Source: Bremerella volcania
GTDB lineage: Bacteria > Planctomycetota > Planctomycetia > Pirellulales > Pirellulaceae
Assembly (NCBI RefSeq): GCF_007748115.1
Contig: NZ_CP036289.1
Location: 6,014,001 to 6,078,000 of the forward strand
Reading direction: 5' to 3'
Length of the DNA: 64,000 nucleotides
Shown: positions 1 through 9,791 of the stretch, piece after piece
How positions within the stretch are numbered: the stretch's first letter is position 1
How the letters are laid out: each line of letters starts with the position of its first letter
The notes under the pieces: generated by a model
The model's database searches: none
Told to the model about the DNA's origin: nothing
Seen by the model: only the letters and a program-made list of their open reading frames with translations
Position numbers and translations under genes: made by a program

Positions 1-2049
1 CGCGACAATCAGGTTGTTAATCGGAATGGGGTCCTTATCAATACTTTCCGTCAACCGACGAGCGATCAGTTTCGTCGTTGTAGGCCAAGTGGAAGCGATA
101 GCTACGTCAACCAGCCCGTCCGGTTTCATGCCAGGTTCCCGCACTACGGTTGCCTGCACCGTACCGGCCTGAGTCTGAAAGGGTTTGGAAGGCTGATTTG
201 CGACAGGAATCAGTCCGTACCATGTCATCAAAGGAAGATTGTGGTCATCGGCGTACTGGGCATGTTTCACTAATTCCGTTGCTACTTGGCAGCGGTCATA
301 AACCGGCAAGCGATGAAGCGTTGAGGCCAACGTCAGCAGAACCAGACCGGACTTATCGTTCTTCGCCATCTCGGTCAGCTTTGGCAATCTCTGCTGGGCA
401 TTCTCGGCGACAACCTTCTGAGCTGCTTCATCGTAGGGCACTGGGCCGAGGATTCCATCAAGCGGCCACTGCTGGGTCAGCAAGCGAATCGCCCACACAC
501 GGATGTACTCGTTCTTATCATCCAACAGTTTCAAAAGCAGCTCTTCGTCCGTGCCACCAATCACATGCAGTGTCCACAAGTACCGCAATCGATTCCGGTC
601 ATGCTTTTCCTGCGACGTGAGTGCCTGCTCGGGCGTCGATTCCAGCACCATCGGTTTCAGCAACTCGACCAGTGGCCCCATGTCTTCGCCAGCAAGATAC
701 TTCTCTTGCAAAACGAGACGAGCCATTCGTGGCGTCCAGTTGTTATCCAGTTGCTGCACCATGGGATTCAAGAAGTAAGAATCACCCGTTGGCGGCCTGG
801 GTACCTTGTTGGCGCCATCGTACGAAATGCGATAGATGCGTCCGCTCGTACGATGCACGCCGGTGTGATCGTGGCATTCGCCGGTGTCGCTCCAGTCAAT
901 CATGTAGACGCTACCGTCTGGCCCGGTACTCAGTTCCATTCCGCGAAAGAAAGGATCACCGCTGATCAGGATGTCCTTGCCATGTTTGCCGACGTAACCG
1001 CTCCCTTCGCGCTCCAGGATTTCCTGATTCACCCGCATGCCGTGCATGTTGACCGTAAACAGGTTGCCTCGATACGCCTCCGGCCAATTCGTCCCCTGGT
1101 AAATCATCATCCCGACGTGGGCATGGCCACCACCGAACTCATTTGCGGCTCCGGCCCGCGAATCTTGCCATTTTCCGGTCGTGTCGAAATGCCAATGATC
1201 GGCGTGGTGATCGATCAGTTCGTAGACGTGCGGGTTCTTATCGAGCGTGAAGGCCTGCTTGAAGTGGGCCCCTGGAATCGTATGCCACAGGTGACCGTTG
1301 ACCGTGTTGATGAAGAACATCTCGCCATGCTCGTCCCAGTCGTGCCCCCATGGATTGGTTGTGCCGCAGGTCAGTACTTCCACATGCTTGGTTTGAGGAT
1401 GGTATCGCCAGATGCCGCCGTCCATCGGCTGTCGAAGTTCGTCAGGCGTCCCAGGCACGCCAATCAGCCCCGGACACGAGTGACCACAGCGGCCGTACAG
1501 CCAACCGTCAGGACCGAATCGCAAACCGTTGGCGAAGTTGTGATAGTTATCCTTGGCCACCGTGAAACCATCGAGCACTACCTTGGCACGACTATCCGGC
1601 TTGCCATCGTGATCGGCATCCGGAATGAACAGCACTTGCGGAGGGCACATCAGCCACACCCCGCCGAGCCCAACCTCGACGCTGGTAAGCATCTGCACGT
1701 CATCGACGAAGACGTTTCGCTTGTCCAATTTGCCATCGCGGTCAGTATCTTCGAAAAAGAGAACCCGATCACGCATGCTGCGATCGAACCGCATGCTGGG
1801 TTGATCGTAGGTGTAGTTCTCCGCCACCCACAGCCGACCTCGGGCATCCCAGGTCATGGCAATCGGGTTTTGCACGTCCGGCTCGGCGAAAACAACCTCA
1901 ACGTTAAAACCATCAGGCACTTCAAAGCTGGCCGCCGCTTCTTTCGGCGGCATCGGTTGGGCGTCCTTATCCCGTTCCGAGTTATGAATCTCGGGAAAAT
2001 CGGCCAGAACCGGAACGGAAAGGAACAGCAGGATGAGCAGGCTTCGCAT
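1..2049 (-). CDS. Membrane-bound dehydrogenase-like beta-propeller protein (partial, C-terminus outside window)
   Basis: The first 683 codons are present and the frame is still open at base 1. The product starts with a hydrophobic signal peptide (MRSLLILLFLSVPVLA), so it should be exported. It continues with propeller-like blades containing WDARGRLWVAENY, FGPDGWLYGRCGHS and STGPDGSVYMIDWSD, as in the planctomycete dehydrogenase-like family (TIGR02604 type), then helical segments resembling HEAT repeats (DDKNEYIRVWAIRLL). Members of this family often end in a cytochrome c CxxCH domain, which would lie outside the window. Its substrate is unknown. It is divergent from the TPR gene at 2329. The ATG at 2049 is chosen for the signal peptide; no clear ribosome-binding site precedes it. 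Confidence 0.85.
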   Translation of the reverse strand, partial: MRSLLILLFLSVPVLADFPEIHNSERDKDAQPMPPKEAAASFEVPDGFNVEVVFAEPDVQNPIAMTWDARGRLWVAENYTYDQPSMRFDRSMRDRVLFFEDTDRDGKLDKRNVFVDDVQMLTSVEVGLGGVWLMCPPQVLFIPDADHDGKPDSRAKVVLDGFTVAKDNYHNFANGLRFGPDGWLYGRCGHSCPGLIGVPGTPDELRQPMDGGIWRYHPQTKHVEVLTCGTTNPWGHDWDEHGEMFFINTVNGHLWHTIPGAHFKQAFTLDKNPHVYELIDHHADHWHFDTTGKWQDSRAGAANEFGGGHAHVGMMIYQGTNWPEAYRGNLFTVNMHGMRVNQEILEREGSGYVGKHGKDILISGDPFFRGMELSTGPDGSVYMIDWSDTGECHDHTGVHRTSGRIYRISYDGANKVPRPPTGDSYFLNPMVQQLDNNWTPRMARLVLQEKYLAGEDMGPLVELLKPMVLESTPEQALTSQEKHDRNRLRYLWTLHVIGGTDEELLLKLLDDKNEYIRVWAIRLLTQQWPLDGILGPVPYDEAAQKVVAENAQQRLPKLTEMAKNDKSGLVLLTLASTLHRLPVYDRCQVATELVKHAQYADDHNLPLMTWYGLIPVANQPSKPFQTQAGTVQATVVREPGMKPDGLVDVAIASTWPTTTKLIARRLTESIDKDPIPINNLIVA

Positions 2050-2328
2050 AAAACAAGCTGGGGGGTACGGTGGATGCGATGAAGAAAAAGGAGGAATTGA
2101 TCCAGGGAACCGGTCAAGTGAAATTCTACTTTACTCGAAGGAACTTAGGGGCTGCAAACTTGGGGGTAAATTCCCGCATCCGGGATTCCCTGAAAGCCAT
2201 GAAGCTTCTCGTCAGCAGGACATATATTTGTTACCATCCGAGTTTCCCTGGAAACATCTCCGCCTGACTGAACGGCTGAAGAATACGCAATTGCGAACCA
2301 TCACGAAAACTCACCAACGGAAGTCGGC

Positions 2329-4497
2329 ATGACTATCGACGCTTACGCCTATCCACCGTGCGGCACCAACAAGAAGATCAAGTTCTATTGCCCGGACATG
2401 GTCGCCGATATCGAAAAGATCGAACGTATGCTGCAAGGCGAGCAGCGCGTGGCCTGTCTCGACTTCGTTCGCAAGATGCTGGAAAAGCACCCCGATCACT
2501 CGGTGCCGTTATTCTACAACGCCATCCTCAACCTTCAGCTTTCCGACGAACATAAGGCCGAAGAAGCGGTCAATCTATTCCTGGAAAAGCACCCCAACAA
2601 TCCTGCAGCCCATGCGCTCAAGGCCACGCTGGAAGCCTCGTTGGGCAAAGGGGACGAAGCGATCGACGAGCTTCAAACGGCACTCGAAAAAACGGAAGAA
2701 CGCCTGCACCCATCGCTCTACGATGCGTTCGGGGCGGTCGGCCAGATGCTGTTGATGACGGGTAAAGTGCTAGGGGCTCGCAGCCACTTCACGCTGCAGT
2801 CGAACCTGGCCCCCGACGACGACAACATGCCAATGCAGATGCTGATGCGTCTGAATAACTCGCCAGAGATTCCGATCTTCCTGAAACAAGATCTGACGCT
2901 CGCCGAATGCCCGGCCGACTTCCCACGCAATGAAGAGTTCAACAAAGCCTTGCAAGATGCGGCCCAAGGCCTATGGCGCAAGGGGCTCAAGCAATTTGAA
3001 GAGCTGCGTGCCGGTGCACCTCGCAACCCGGCCATTCTCGAAAACATCGCGGCCTTGCAGTTCAGTCTCGGACAGGATGACGTCGCCGCAAAGACGCTGC
3101 ACACCTATGCCGTCGCCGAGCAGCGCAGCGACTTTGAAACCGCCACTGAAGCGGAAGCACTTGCCAAAGCACTCACCGACCAGGACGAAGAACAGATCGA
3201 CGTCGTCAACGCATCGATGTCCATTCACGAAATGGAACCGCTGCTGGAAAAGCTACGCGTCGACGAACGGTGCGAGCACCTGCCCATCGATCTTTCGCAG
3301 CTTGGTACCGAAGAATCCCCGCCACCACGAGCCGCTTACCTGCTATTGGACAAACCTCGTAAGGAGTCTGGCGTCGATCTCACCCTGGAAAACGTTTCGA
3401 GCGTTCTGGGCGAACTGCTGGTATTCGGCAAGGAAACCGACCGACCGGCACGGATCGAGTTCACGTCAGCCAAGGGGCCAAGCTTCGACGAAGCGATCAG
3501 CACGCTCAAAGAAATCTGTGGCGACACAATCGATCCAACGGTTAGCGAAGACGTGCAAGGCCGTATCTTCGCTCTGCAGGACCTGATGAACTGGCAGTGG
3601 CGTCTGCCCGATGACACGCCCAACGAAGTCCGCAACCGGCTCATGACCGAAAAGCGTCGGGAGGTCATTCTCGAAAAGTGGGTTAACTTCCCCCTGCAAA
3701 CCCTCAGCGGCAAGACTCCGCTGGAAGCCTCGAAGGATACTGAACTTCGTTTGCCATTGGCAGCGGAAGTACTGACCCTGGAAATGGTCGGCCAGCAGGA
3801 AAAATGGAAGTTTGATTTCGCCGAACTGCGAGAAAAACTGAGCCTGCCAGCCGCCGGGACGCTATCGACCGAGAACCTCGATGTGCTCAACCTACCCATC
3901 ACACGGCTGCATCGCTTGCCGGCTGCTCAGCTTTCCGATCAGGACTTGATTCAAGGCTACGGCCGCAGCGTGATCCGCGGGCTCAATAAGGCCGTCGAAG
4001 TCCTGGCCAATGAGTTGTTGGTTCGAGAGTCGCTCAAGGATCAGATCGACCGATCGCAACTTTACGGCGAACTGGCACGTACCGCGACCGATAGCGATCA
4101 GGCTCTCGCGAACCTCAAGAAGGCTCAGGAAGAAGCCGTCCAACAGGGCCGATCCCCCGGCCTCTGGATGGTCGCCGAGCTTTCGATGCGGTTCGAACGT
4201 CGCGAAATGCAGGAAGCTCAAATGCTGATGCAAACGCTGATGTCAAAGTACGCCCAGGAACCGCAAACCGCCCAGGCACTATTTGGGGTACTGCAACGTT
4301 TCGGCCTGATTACGCCAGACGGTCGCATGGCTGGCGGCATGCCAGCGGGGCCTCCTCCCGCGCAAAGCGGACCGCAAGCAGAGGGCGGCCTCTGGACACC
4401 CGGTGCCCCTGCCGGACCTCCGCCTCAGTCCGCACCACCGGCCGCTGGTGGTGGCGAAGAGAAGAAGTCGGGACTCTGGTTGCCAGGAATGGACTAA
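2329..4497 (+). CDS. TPR-containing protein with N-terminal SEC-C-like motif
   Basis: The 722-residue product is soluble, with no signal peptide or membrane segment. Residues about 9-23 (YPPCGTNKKIKFYC) resemble a SEC-C zinc motif, but only two cysteines are visible where SEC-C normally has more. Helical repeats of TPR character follow (residues 30-160 and about 200-280), then a mostly helical region of no recognised family. The last 80 residues are Gly/Pro rich and repeat a GLWxPG element twice (GGLWTPG and SGLWLPG). The stop lies three bases before ribD, so the two are probably co-transcribed, although a role in riboflavin synthesis cannot be inferred. The function is unknown, perhaps a protein-interaction scaffold. 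Confidence 0.85.
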   Translation: MTIDAYAYPPCGTNKKIKFYCPDMVADIEKIERMLQGEQRVACLDFVRKMLEKHPDHSVPLFYNAILNLQLSDEHKAEEAVNLFLEKHPNNPAAHALKATLEASLGKGDEAIDELQTALEKTEERLHPSLYDAFGAVGQMLLMTGKVLGARSHFTLQSNLAPDDDNMPMQMLMRLNNSPEIPIFLKQDLTLAECPADFPRNEEFNKALQDAAQGLWRKGLKQFEELRAGAPRNPAILENIAALQFSLGQDDVAAKTLHTYAVAEQRSDFETATEAEALAKALTDQDEEQIDVVNASMSIHEMEPLLEKLRVDERCEHLPIDLSQLGTEESPPPRAAYLLLDKPRKESGVDLTLENVSSVLGELLVFGKETDRPARIEFTSAKGPSFDEAISTLKEICGDTIDPTVSEDVQGRIFALQDLMNWQWRLPDDTPNEVRNRLMTEKRREVILEKWVNFPLQTLSGKTPLEASKDTELRLPLAAEVLTLEMVGQQEKWKFDFAELREKLSLPAAGTLSTENLDVLNLPITRLHRLPAAQLSDQDLIQGYGRSVIRGLNKAVEVLANELLVRESLKDQIDRSQLYGELARTATDSDQALANLKKAQEEAVQQGRSPGLWMVAELSMRFERREMQEAQMLMQTLMSKYAQEPQTAQALFGVLQRFGLITPDGRMAGGMPAGPPPAQSGPQAEGGLWTPGAPAGPPPQSAPPAAGGGEEKKSGLWLPGMD

Positions 4498-4500
4498 ACC

Positions 4501-5607
4501 ATGGCAATCGCCGACGACGACCAGCGATTCATGCGGCGAGCGTTAGATCTCGCCGAGCAGGGTCGCGGCTTGGTTGAACCCAACCCCATGGTTGGATGTG
4601 TGATCGTTAAAGACGGTCGGATCGTTGGCGAGGGATTCCATGAATGCTTCGGCGAACCACACGCCGAAGTCAACGCGATTGCCAACGCAGGCAGTGCTTC
4701 GCTTGAAGGGTGTACCGTCTACGTAACGCTTGAGCCTTGTTGCCATCACGGCAAAACGCCTCCGTGCACCGATGCTCTGCTGAAAGTGAAACCGGCCAGA
4801 GTCGTGATCGCCATGCAAGACCCTTTCCCGAAAGTACAGGGAGGTGGCATCCAGGTTCTCGCCAGCAGTGGTATTCAAGTGAGCGTCGGAGCCTGCGGTG
4901 AAGAGGCGGCTCGACTGAATGCCCCGTTTGCCAAAGTTCATCAACAGGGGAAGCCCTGGGTGATCGCCAAGTGGGCCATGACGCTCGACGGCAAGCTGGC
5001 CACCGCCAGTGGAAGCAGCAAGTGGATCAGTGGCGAAGCGGCACGAGCGGAAGTGCATCGCATCCGAGGACTTTGCGATGGAGTGATGGTCGGCAGCGGA
5101 ACGGTAAAGCTGGACGATCCCTTACTGACGACCCGCCCTCCTGGACCGCGGACGGCGGCAAGGATTGTTTTCGATAGCCAGGCGACACTCTCAACATCCA
5201 GCCGATTGATCGAGACCATCTCAGAGGCACCGGTAATCGTAGCAGTTGCCGAATCGGCTCGTTCAGAACGCCTCGACCGCCTGGCACATGCAGGCTGCCA
5301 GTTGATTGTTTGCCAAGGGAGCGGCCACGCCGAGCGAATGGAGTATTTTCTTCGCCAGCTCGCCTTACGAGGCATGACCAATCTGCTCGTTGAAGGAGGC
5401 AGCCAACTGCTTGGTATGTTGTGGGATGCCCGGCAAATCGATGAAGTCTACGCGTTCATCTCGCCGAAAATTGCCGGGGGCAGCGATGCAATCAGTCCGA
5501 TCGGTGGTCACGGCGTTAGGAACATGGAAGAAGCCGCCAGCCTGGTGCGAACCGATCTTAGATCCTACCAGGAAACGATCTGCCTGCACGGGTTTACCGG
5601 CTTCTAG
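4501..5607 (+). CDS. ribD: Bifunctional riboflavin biosynthesis deaminase/reductase RibD
   Basis: RibD carries out two consecutive steps of riboflavin synthesis in the cytoplasm: deamination of the diaminopyrimidine ring and NADPH-dependent reduction of the ribosyl side chain. The N-terminal deaminase domain (about 1-145) shows the zinc site HAEVNAIANAG and PCCHHGKTPPC. The reductase domain (about 150-365) begins at KPWVIAKWAMTLDGK and includes GGSQLLGMLWDARQIDEVY. At 368 residues it is of normal length. It starts three bases after the TPR gene. Its stop codon overlaps the stop of the convergent DUF1501 gene by three bases. No other rib gene is in the window. Confidence 0.96.
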   Translation: MAIADDDQRFMRRALDLAEQGRGLVEPNPMVGCVIVKDGRIVGEGFHECFGEPHAEVNAIANAGSASLEGCTVYVTLEPCCHHGKTPPCTDALLKVKPARVVIAMQDPFPKVQGGGIQVLASSGIQVSVGACGEEAARLNAPFAKVHQQGKPWVIAKWAMTLDGKLATASGSSKWISGEAARAEVHRIRGLCDGVMVGSGTVKLDDPLLTTRPPGPRTAARIVFDSQATLSTSSRLIETISEAPVIVAVAESARSERLDRLAHAGCQLIVCQGSGHAERMEYFLRQLALRGMTNLLVEGGSQLLGMLWDARQIDEVYAFISPKIAGGSDAISPIGGHGVRNMEEAASLVRTDLRSYQETICLHGFTGF

Positions 5608-6920
5608 AACAGTTCCTGAATGACTTCACCACCCTTAACCAGCGCCAGTGGCTGGTCCTGATCGGTGACGTATTCATCGTGTGGGTTCATGCCCAAGACA
5701 TGACAGAAGGTCTGGAAAAGATCCTGCACTTCGACGGGACGATCGGTAACGTGGACACCTTCCTTATCGGTCTCGCCGATCACTTGCCCCATCTTAACAC
5801 CGCCGCCAGACAAGCAGGTAATCCAACCGTCAGAGTAGTGCTCGCGACCGCCGTCCGGTTTGAATTTGGGAGTTCGCCCGAATTCGCCCATCCAGACGAC
5901 CAACGTATCTTCCAACATGCCGCGCTGCTCAAGGTCGCGCAGAAGCATCGCGTAACCTTGATCGACGCCGTTGGCTAGTTTGGGATTCTCGTCCCAGCCT
6001 TTCTTATGCGTATCCCATCCTTGATCGCTCACGTTACCGGTACTGAAGACCTCGATAAAGCTAACACCAGTTTCCACGAGTCGCCGGGCCAGCAAACAGG
6101 CCTGACCGAACTCGTTGCGGCCATAGGCGTCGCGAATGCTTTCCGGTTCGTTATCCAGGCGAAACGCCTCAAGCTTAGGGCTTAGCACGAACCGTTGAGT
6201 TTGCTCGTAAATCTCTTGCTTCTCAACCACACGCTGGGCGCCGCCGCTCATTGCGAATTGCTCATCCAGGCGGGCCGACAAATCCAAACGACGACGCAAC
6301 CGCTGCTCAGGCACCGTCGTCAAAACGTCCTCGGGCAGCGTACCGGCTTGATCGATTTTGAATGACTCGTAACGTGGCCCTAACACGCCACTGTTGATGT
6401 CGCGCGTGGTTATTCGCGGCTTGCCAATTCGCACGAAAGCTGGCAGGTCGTAGGTTGGATCGAAACGTTCCCGTGCGACCACGCTGCCCCACGTTGGATA
6501 TTGAATCGAAGGATTGATCGGATATCCGCTGCGAACCAGCTTGATGGCGCGGAAGTGATCGCGTTCGCTGCTCTTCATACTGCGGATCAAAGCGATCTTG
6601 TGCATCATCTTGGCCGTTTCCGGCATGTACTCGGCAATGTGTACCCCGGGAAGCGAAGTCGGTATCGATGTCGCAGGTCCCTGGTATTGCGATCCGATCT
6701 TGGGATTGAAGGTTTCGAACTGGCTGGGTCCCCCATCCATCCACAGCAGGATCATCTTCTTGCCGGTCTTACGCAATTCGCTTGCACGAGCGATCATCAT
6801 ATCGCGCCATGACAGCGTTAACGTGCCGGCAGCAGCCCCTGTCATCAGTTGTTTGAGAAACGCTCGGCGATGCGAGACACCATCTCGTCCGGCTACCAGA
6901 TTCCAGAAAGGGCGAATCAT
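5604..6920 (-). CDS. DUF1501 family protein (alkaline-phosphatase-like fold, Tat-type signal)
   Basis: The 438-residue product belongs to the DUF1501 family, abundant in planctomycetes. The N-terminus has a Tat-like signal (SHRRAFLKQL followed by an Ala/Gly-rich hydrophobic stretch), so export in a folded state is likely. Family hallmarks are MILLWMDGGPSQFETFNPK near residue 57, GSVVARE, GVSFIEV, QGWDTH and WMGEFGRTPKF near the C-terminus. The domain is related to the alkaline phosphatase/sulfatase superfamily; no substrate is established. It lies 70 bases downstream of the DUF1549/DUF1553 gene on the same strand, the usual pairing, and the two are probably one operon. Confidence 0.93.
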   Translation of the reverse strand: MIRPFWNLVAGRDGVSHRRAFLKQLMTGAAAGTLTLSWRDMMIARASELRKTGKKMILLWMDGGPSQFETFNPKIGSQYQGPATSIPTSLPGVHIAEYMPETAKMMHKIALIRSMKSSERDHFRAIKLVRSGYPINPSIQYPTWGSVVARERFDPTYDLPAFVRIGKPRITTRDINSGVLGPRYESFKIDQAGTLPEDVLTTVPEQRLRRRLDLSARLDEQFAMSGGAQRVVEKQEIYEQTQRFVLSPKLEAFRLDNEPESIRDAYGRNEFGQACLLARRLVETGVSFIEVFSTGNVSDQGWDTHKKGWDENPKLANGVDQGYAMLLRDLEQRGMLEDTLVVWMGEFGRTPKFKPDGGREHYSDGWITCLSGGGVKMGQVIGETDKEGVHVTDRPVEVQDLFQTFCHVLGMNPHDEYVTDQDQPLALVKGGEVIQELF

Positions 6921-6990
6921 CTCGTGTTCCTCAATAACGTATTCTGCCGGGTCTCAAAGGAAGGACAAACGCAGGGGCACTAACGCGGAC

Positions 6991-9132
6991 TTACTTGCGA
7001 GTAGTAAATTCCGCGGTGTTCAAGAGCGCCCAGAGTAGATCTTCGAAAGCCTCGCCTCGCGAAGCTCCTTCTTGGACAAACTGGTAGGCAATGTCCAACT
7101 CTTTGTCCGCCGGGGCGCGGCCCAGCACGTTGATGTATAGCCGTTGAATTGCCTGGCGATCGTCAGGCGTTTCCTTGAGAAGCTTGGCCAGCTTCGTCTG
7201 TTGATCTTTGCCTGCATTGACTTGATCTTGAAGCTGACGGTTGTTCATCAGGAACATGGCCTGCTGCATCGTTTGCGGACGGAACTGCTTGCCGAGGGAT
7301 GGATCGTAGCCGAACACGTCGTTCACGATATCCTTCGTGCTCTTGGGTGGAGGCGGGAATCGCATCTCAGCGGTCGGCTTCATCTGCTCCCCCTTCACAT
7401 TGGGAAGCTCGATGGCCGTTTCCAGATTCTTGAAGACGACATCCCCACGCATCTTACGAAGTTCGGCCGATGCCAGTTGCCCGACGACCTCGTCCGATGA
7501 ATCGAGTTCGCGCTGATACGCTTTGGTATTGAGGATCAACCGGAACAAGGGCTTCGCATCGTACTCGTTGGCGACAAAGTGGCCTGCCACCGCATCATGA
7601 ACGGATGGCAAGCTGGGGAAGCCAGCCTCGTCCGAGATCTCGTCGACCGGATCACAGAAGGGCTGATCCATCAGTCGCTCCCAGGTGCGGTTCACATAGG
7701 CTTTGGCAAACAGTGCGTTATCGGGGCTGACAACCCAGTTGGCCAAGGTAACGCGGCGATTGACGTCGCTGACACCTTTCTCTAGCTGGTCGCCAGCAAA
7801 GACGGCGGGCATCATCGTCTTGTTGGTATCTGGCATCTTATGTTCGCCAGCGTCCTTACTGCCAACTTCGATTTCAGCACTGTCATTCCAAGGCAACTTG
7901 GCATTGGTGCGAACGAAGAACGCAGCCATCTGGTGAAAGCGTTCTTGAGGGATATCGACGAACGGGTGATCGTGGCATTCGGCACATTGGATCTGCGTTC
8001 CGAGGAAAACCCGTGTCGTTTCGCCAGCTAGTCGCGAAGTACTTGCCTGGTGGAAACCTACGAAGAAAGCCGGAGGGTTGTCCCCCACTTTCCCTGTTGC
8101 CGTCAAAATGCGATAGGTAATCTCGTCCCAACCAACGCCCTCGTTCATTTGCTGGGCCATCCAATCCTGGAAGATCTGATAATCCAGAAAGGTAAGTTCT
8201 GGCTGGGGAATGCGATAACTGAAGACGTCGCTCCAGTAGGTTCCCCAATTGGTGCCGAACTCGGGGCTTTCCAGCAGCCGATCGATCAGCAGCGAACGCT
8301 TGGCAGGGTTCGTGTCGGCGAGGAAGTCGGCCCGTTCCTGCTCGGTCGGAATCCGGCCGATCACATCAATCGTGACGCGCCGTAGAAATGTCTCGTCATC
8401 GACGATGTCGGTCGTTTCGGTCAGGTGGGCCTCGCGATTAATCAACTGGTCGAGTTCATCCGACGTCAGCAATCGGGCATCGTTATTCTTTACTCGTACG
8501 AATGCCGGAGCGACTTCCGGCTTGGGCTTTTCCTTTTTCTCTGGCTTGGCTTCCGGCGTCTTCGCAGTAAGCTTCTTCCCCACGGCGTCGAGTTTGGCAA
8601 TCTCACTGGCCGGCACGAAAAGGACGGCATCAACAATCACGATTCCCTGGGCGTCTTTGTCCGAGATCGCAACGACCGCCTCTTTGTCGGTGTTGAAATT
8701 GAATTCACCCAGCGAGTGGAATAGGGCAGGGCCCTTGGGAGTTTCTCGCTGGTTCACCCTCAGCTTGGCATCCCCATCCGCATGTTGAATCTCAACGGGA
8801 GCGGCAGCGGCTCGATTGCCATTGGCGTTGTATGCCAAGTAAACGCCATACTTGCCATCGGTAGGCAGCTTCTGGCGAAAGGTGATCGTCTTGCCGATGG
8901 TCGCTTCCTCTTGACCAGGAACGCCACTGTGGACGTAGCCTTCGCCGATGTAAGGCTTGCTGTGTACTGAAGTCTGCCATGGTCCCATCAACTGGGCGGC
9001 GGTGTTATCCAGCAAGATGCCCGGTAGCGGCTTGGTATCGAGCGAGTCGGCCGCGCACAGCACGACCGGCGTCAGCAGAAGCAGGGTAATACTCGCGATG
9101 CGCATCCGGAAACCGTGAGGTGGCAGCCGCAT
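6991..9132 (-). CDS. DUF1549/DUF1553 domain protein (planctomycete cytochrome-associated family)
   Basis: The 713-residue secreted protein has a signal peptide around residues 10-29 (MRIASITLLLLTPVVLCAAD); the ATG at 9105 is an equally plausible start. An N-terminal beta-rich region (about 30-190) precedes the DUF1549 domain (about 220-420), which contains RLLTSDELDQLINREAH, RRVTIDVIGRIPT and QIQCAECHDHPFV. DUF1553 follows (about 450-700), with RRVTLANWVVSPDNALFAKAYVNR and AMFLMNNRQLQ. The CAECHDHPF motif has a CxxCH core that might bind haem, but this is unproven. It is the first gene of a two-gene operon with the DUF1501 protein. Confidence 0.92.
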   Translation of the reverse strand: MRLPPHGFRMRIASITLLLLTPVVLCAADSLDTKPLPGILLDNTAAQLMGPWQTSVHSKPYIGEGYVHSGVPGQEEATIGKTITFRQKLPTDGKYGVYLAYNANGNRAAAAPVEIQHADGDAKLRVNQRETPKGPALFHSLGEFNFNTDKEAVVAISDKDAQGIVIVDAVLFVPASEIAKLDAVGKKLTAKTPEAKPEKKEKPKPEVAPAFVRVKNNDARLLTSDELDQLINREAHLTETTDIVDDETFLRRVTIDVIGRIPTEQERADFLADTNPAKRSLLIDRLLESPEFGTNWGTYWSDVFSYRIPQPELTFLDYQIFQDWMAQQMNEGVGWDEITYRILTATGKVGDNPPAFFVGFHQASTSRLAGETTRVFLGTQIQCAECHDHPFVDIPQERFHQMAAFFVRTNAKLPWNDSAEIEVGSKDAGEHKMPDTNKTMMPAVFAGDQLEKGVSDVNRRVTLANWVVSPDNALFAKAYVNRTWERLMDQPFCDPVDEISDEAGFPSLPSVHDAVAGHFVANEYDAKPLFRLILNTKAYQRELDSSDEVVGQLASAELRKMRGDVVFKNLETAIELPNVKGEQMKPTAEMRFPPPPKSTKDIVNDVFGYDPSLGKQFRPQTMQQAMFLMNNRQLQDQVNAGKDQQTKLAKLLKETPDDRQAIQRLYINVLGRAPADKELDIAYQFVQEGASRGEAFEDLLWALLNTAEFTTRK

Positions 9133-9205
9133 AGGTTCGCTTTCCCATCAACAGAGGTGTGAAGGCATACGTCCCCGAAGGAGGGAGACAGGAAGGAACC
9201 ATTGA

Positions 9206-9234
9206 GTGTAAGAAAAAAACAAAAGTGGGGTCAA
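9206..9234 (-). promoter_or_regulatory. Possible sigma-70-type promoter of the DUF1549-DUF1501 operon
   Basis: On the minus strand TTGACC (9229-9234) and TTACAC (9206-9211) are separated by 17 bases, upstream of the start at 9132. The -10 match is weak, so this is tentative. Confidence 0.3.
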
Positions 9235-9339
9235 TCTAAAAGTGATAGAGAATCTTTAGCATTGCCTATAAGGGGGCTTAACAGCCCATTATTTACCAAG
9301 GATTCTATCTTCAGGGCAAGTCGCGAGGACTTTAACGAC

Positions 9340-9375
9340 AAAAGCCCAGAACCATGGCCCATGACTCCGGGCTTC
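9340..9375 (-). terminator. Candidate terminator of the CsbD gene
   Basis: AAGCCC (9342-9347) pairs with GGGCTT (9369-9374). Read on the minus strand the stem is followed by a short T run. It lies about 40 bases beyond the CsbD stop codon. Confidence 0.55.
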
Positions 9376-9413
9376 CATCGGGGTTGCCCCCAAGGTTCAA
9401 TCAACAGACAAAG

Positions 9414-9611
9414 CTACGTAGCGCGTTGATACTCGTCGATCTGACGCTCAGCTTCTTCTTTTGCAATGCCGTAACGTTCTTGGATCTTGCCGCTCAGGCG
9501 ATCGCGTTTTCCGGCGATTACTTCTAAATCGTCATCCGTTAATTTGCCCCACTTCTCACGCACCTTACCGCTAAACTGTTTCCAGTTTCCTTCAATGGTA
9601 TCCCAATTCAT
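9414..9611 (-). CDS. CsbD family stress-response protein
   Basis: The 65-residue hydrophilic protein matches the CsbD family throughout: MNWDTIEGNWKQFSGKVREK, WGKLTDDDLEVIAGKRDRLS and a final helical YGIAKEEAERQIDEY. CsbD proteins are small cytoplasmic proteins induced in general stress (sigma-B controlled in Bacillus); their molecular function is not settled. It sits between the PRC-barrel gene's terminator and its own, so it is probably transcribed alone. The upstream bases contain only a weak purine-rich ribosome-binding site. Confidence 0.93.
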   Translation of the reverse strand: MNWDTIEGNWKQFSGKVREKWGKLTDDDLEVIAGKRDRLSGKIQERYGIAKEEAERQIDEYQRAT

Positions 9612-9645
9612 GACTGGTTCCTTTACCTAAAAAGATGAGCCCACT

Positions 9646-9696
9646 AAAAAAGCCAAGCCTTGAGGGAAAGCATTCAAAGAACGTCTCCCCCAAGGC
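9646..9696 (-). terminator. Candidate terminator of the PRC-barrel gene
   Basis: GCCTTGAGGG (9657-9666) pairs, with one mismatch, with CCCCCAAGGC (9687-9696). On the minus strand it is followed within six bases by six Ts (9646-9651). It lies about 95 bases past the PRC-barrel stop. Confidence 0.6.
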
Positions 9697-9791
9697 GTTG
9701 GCCCAACAACCACTTCGCAAATCCATCTCAGGTGTGGTTACTTATTACGTCCATGCGAATCGTTCCTCCGCTGAACGGTTGTCTTCCTGAA

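Noticed and set aside
565-2082. Long plus-strand open frame of 505 codons
   Set aside because: It lies opposite the clear signal-peptide/propeller gene on the minus strand and shows no domain of its own.
2088-2100. AAGGAGG, a perfect Shine-Dalgarno sequence
   Set aside because: The only nearby start is two bases downstream or gives a short frame without coding character. It is probably chance.
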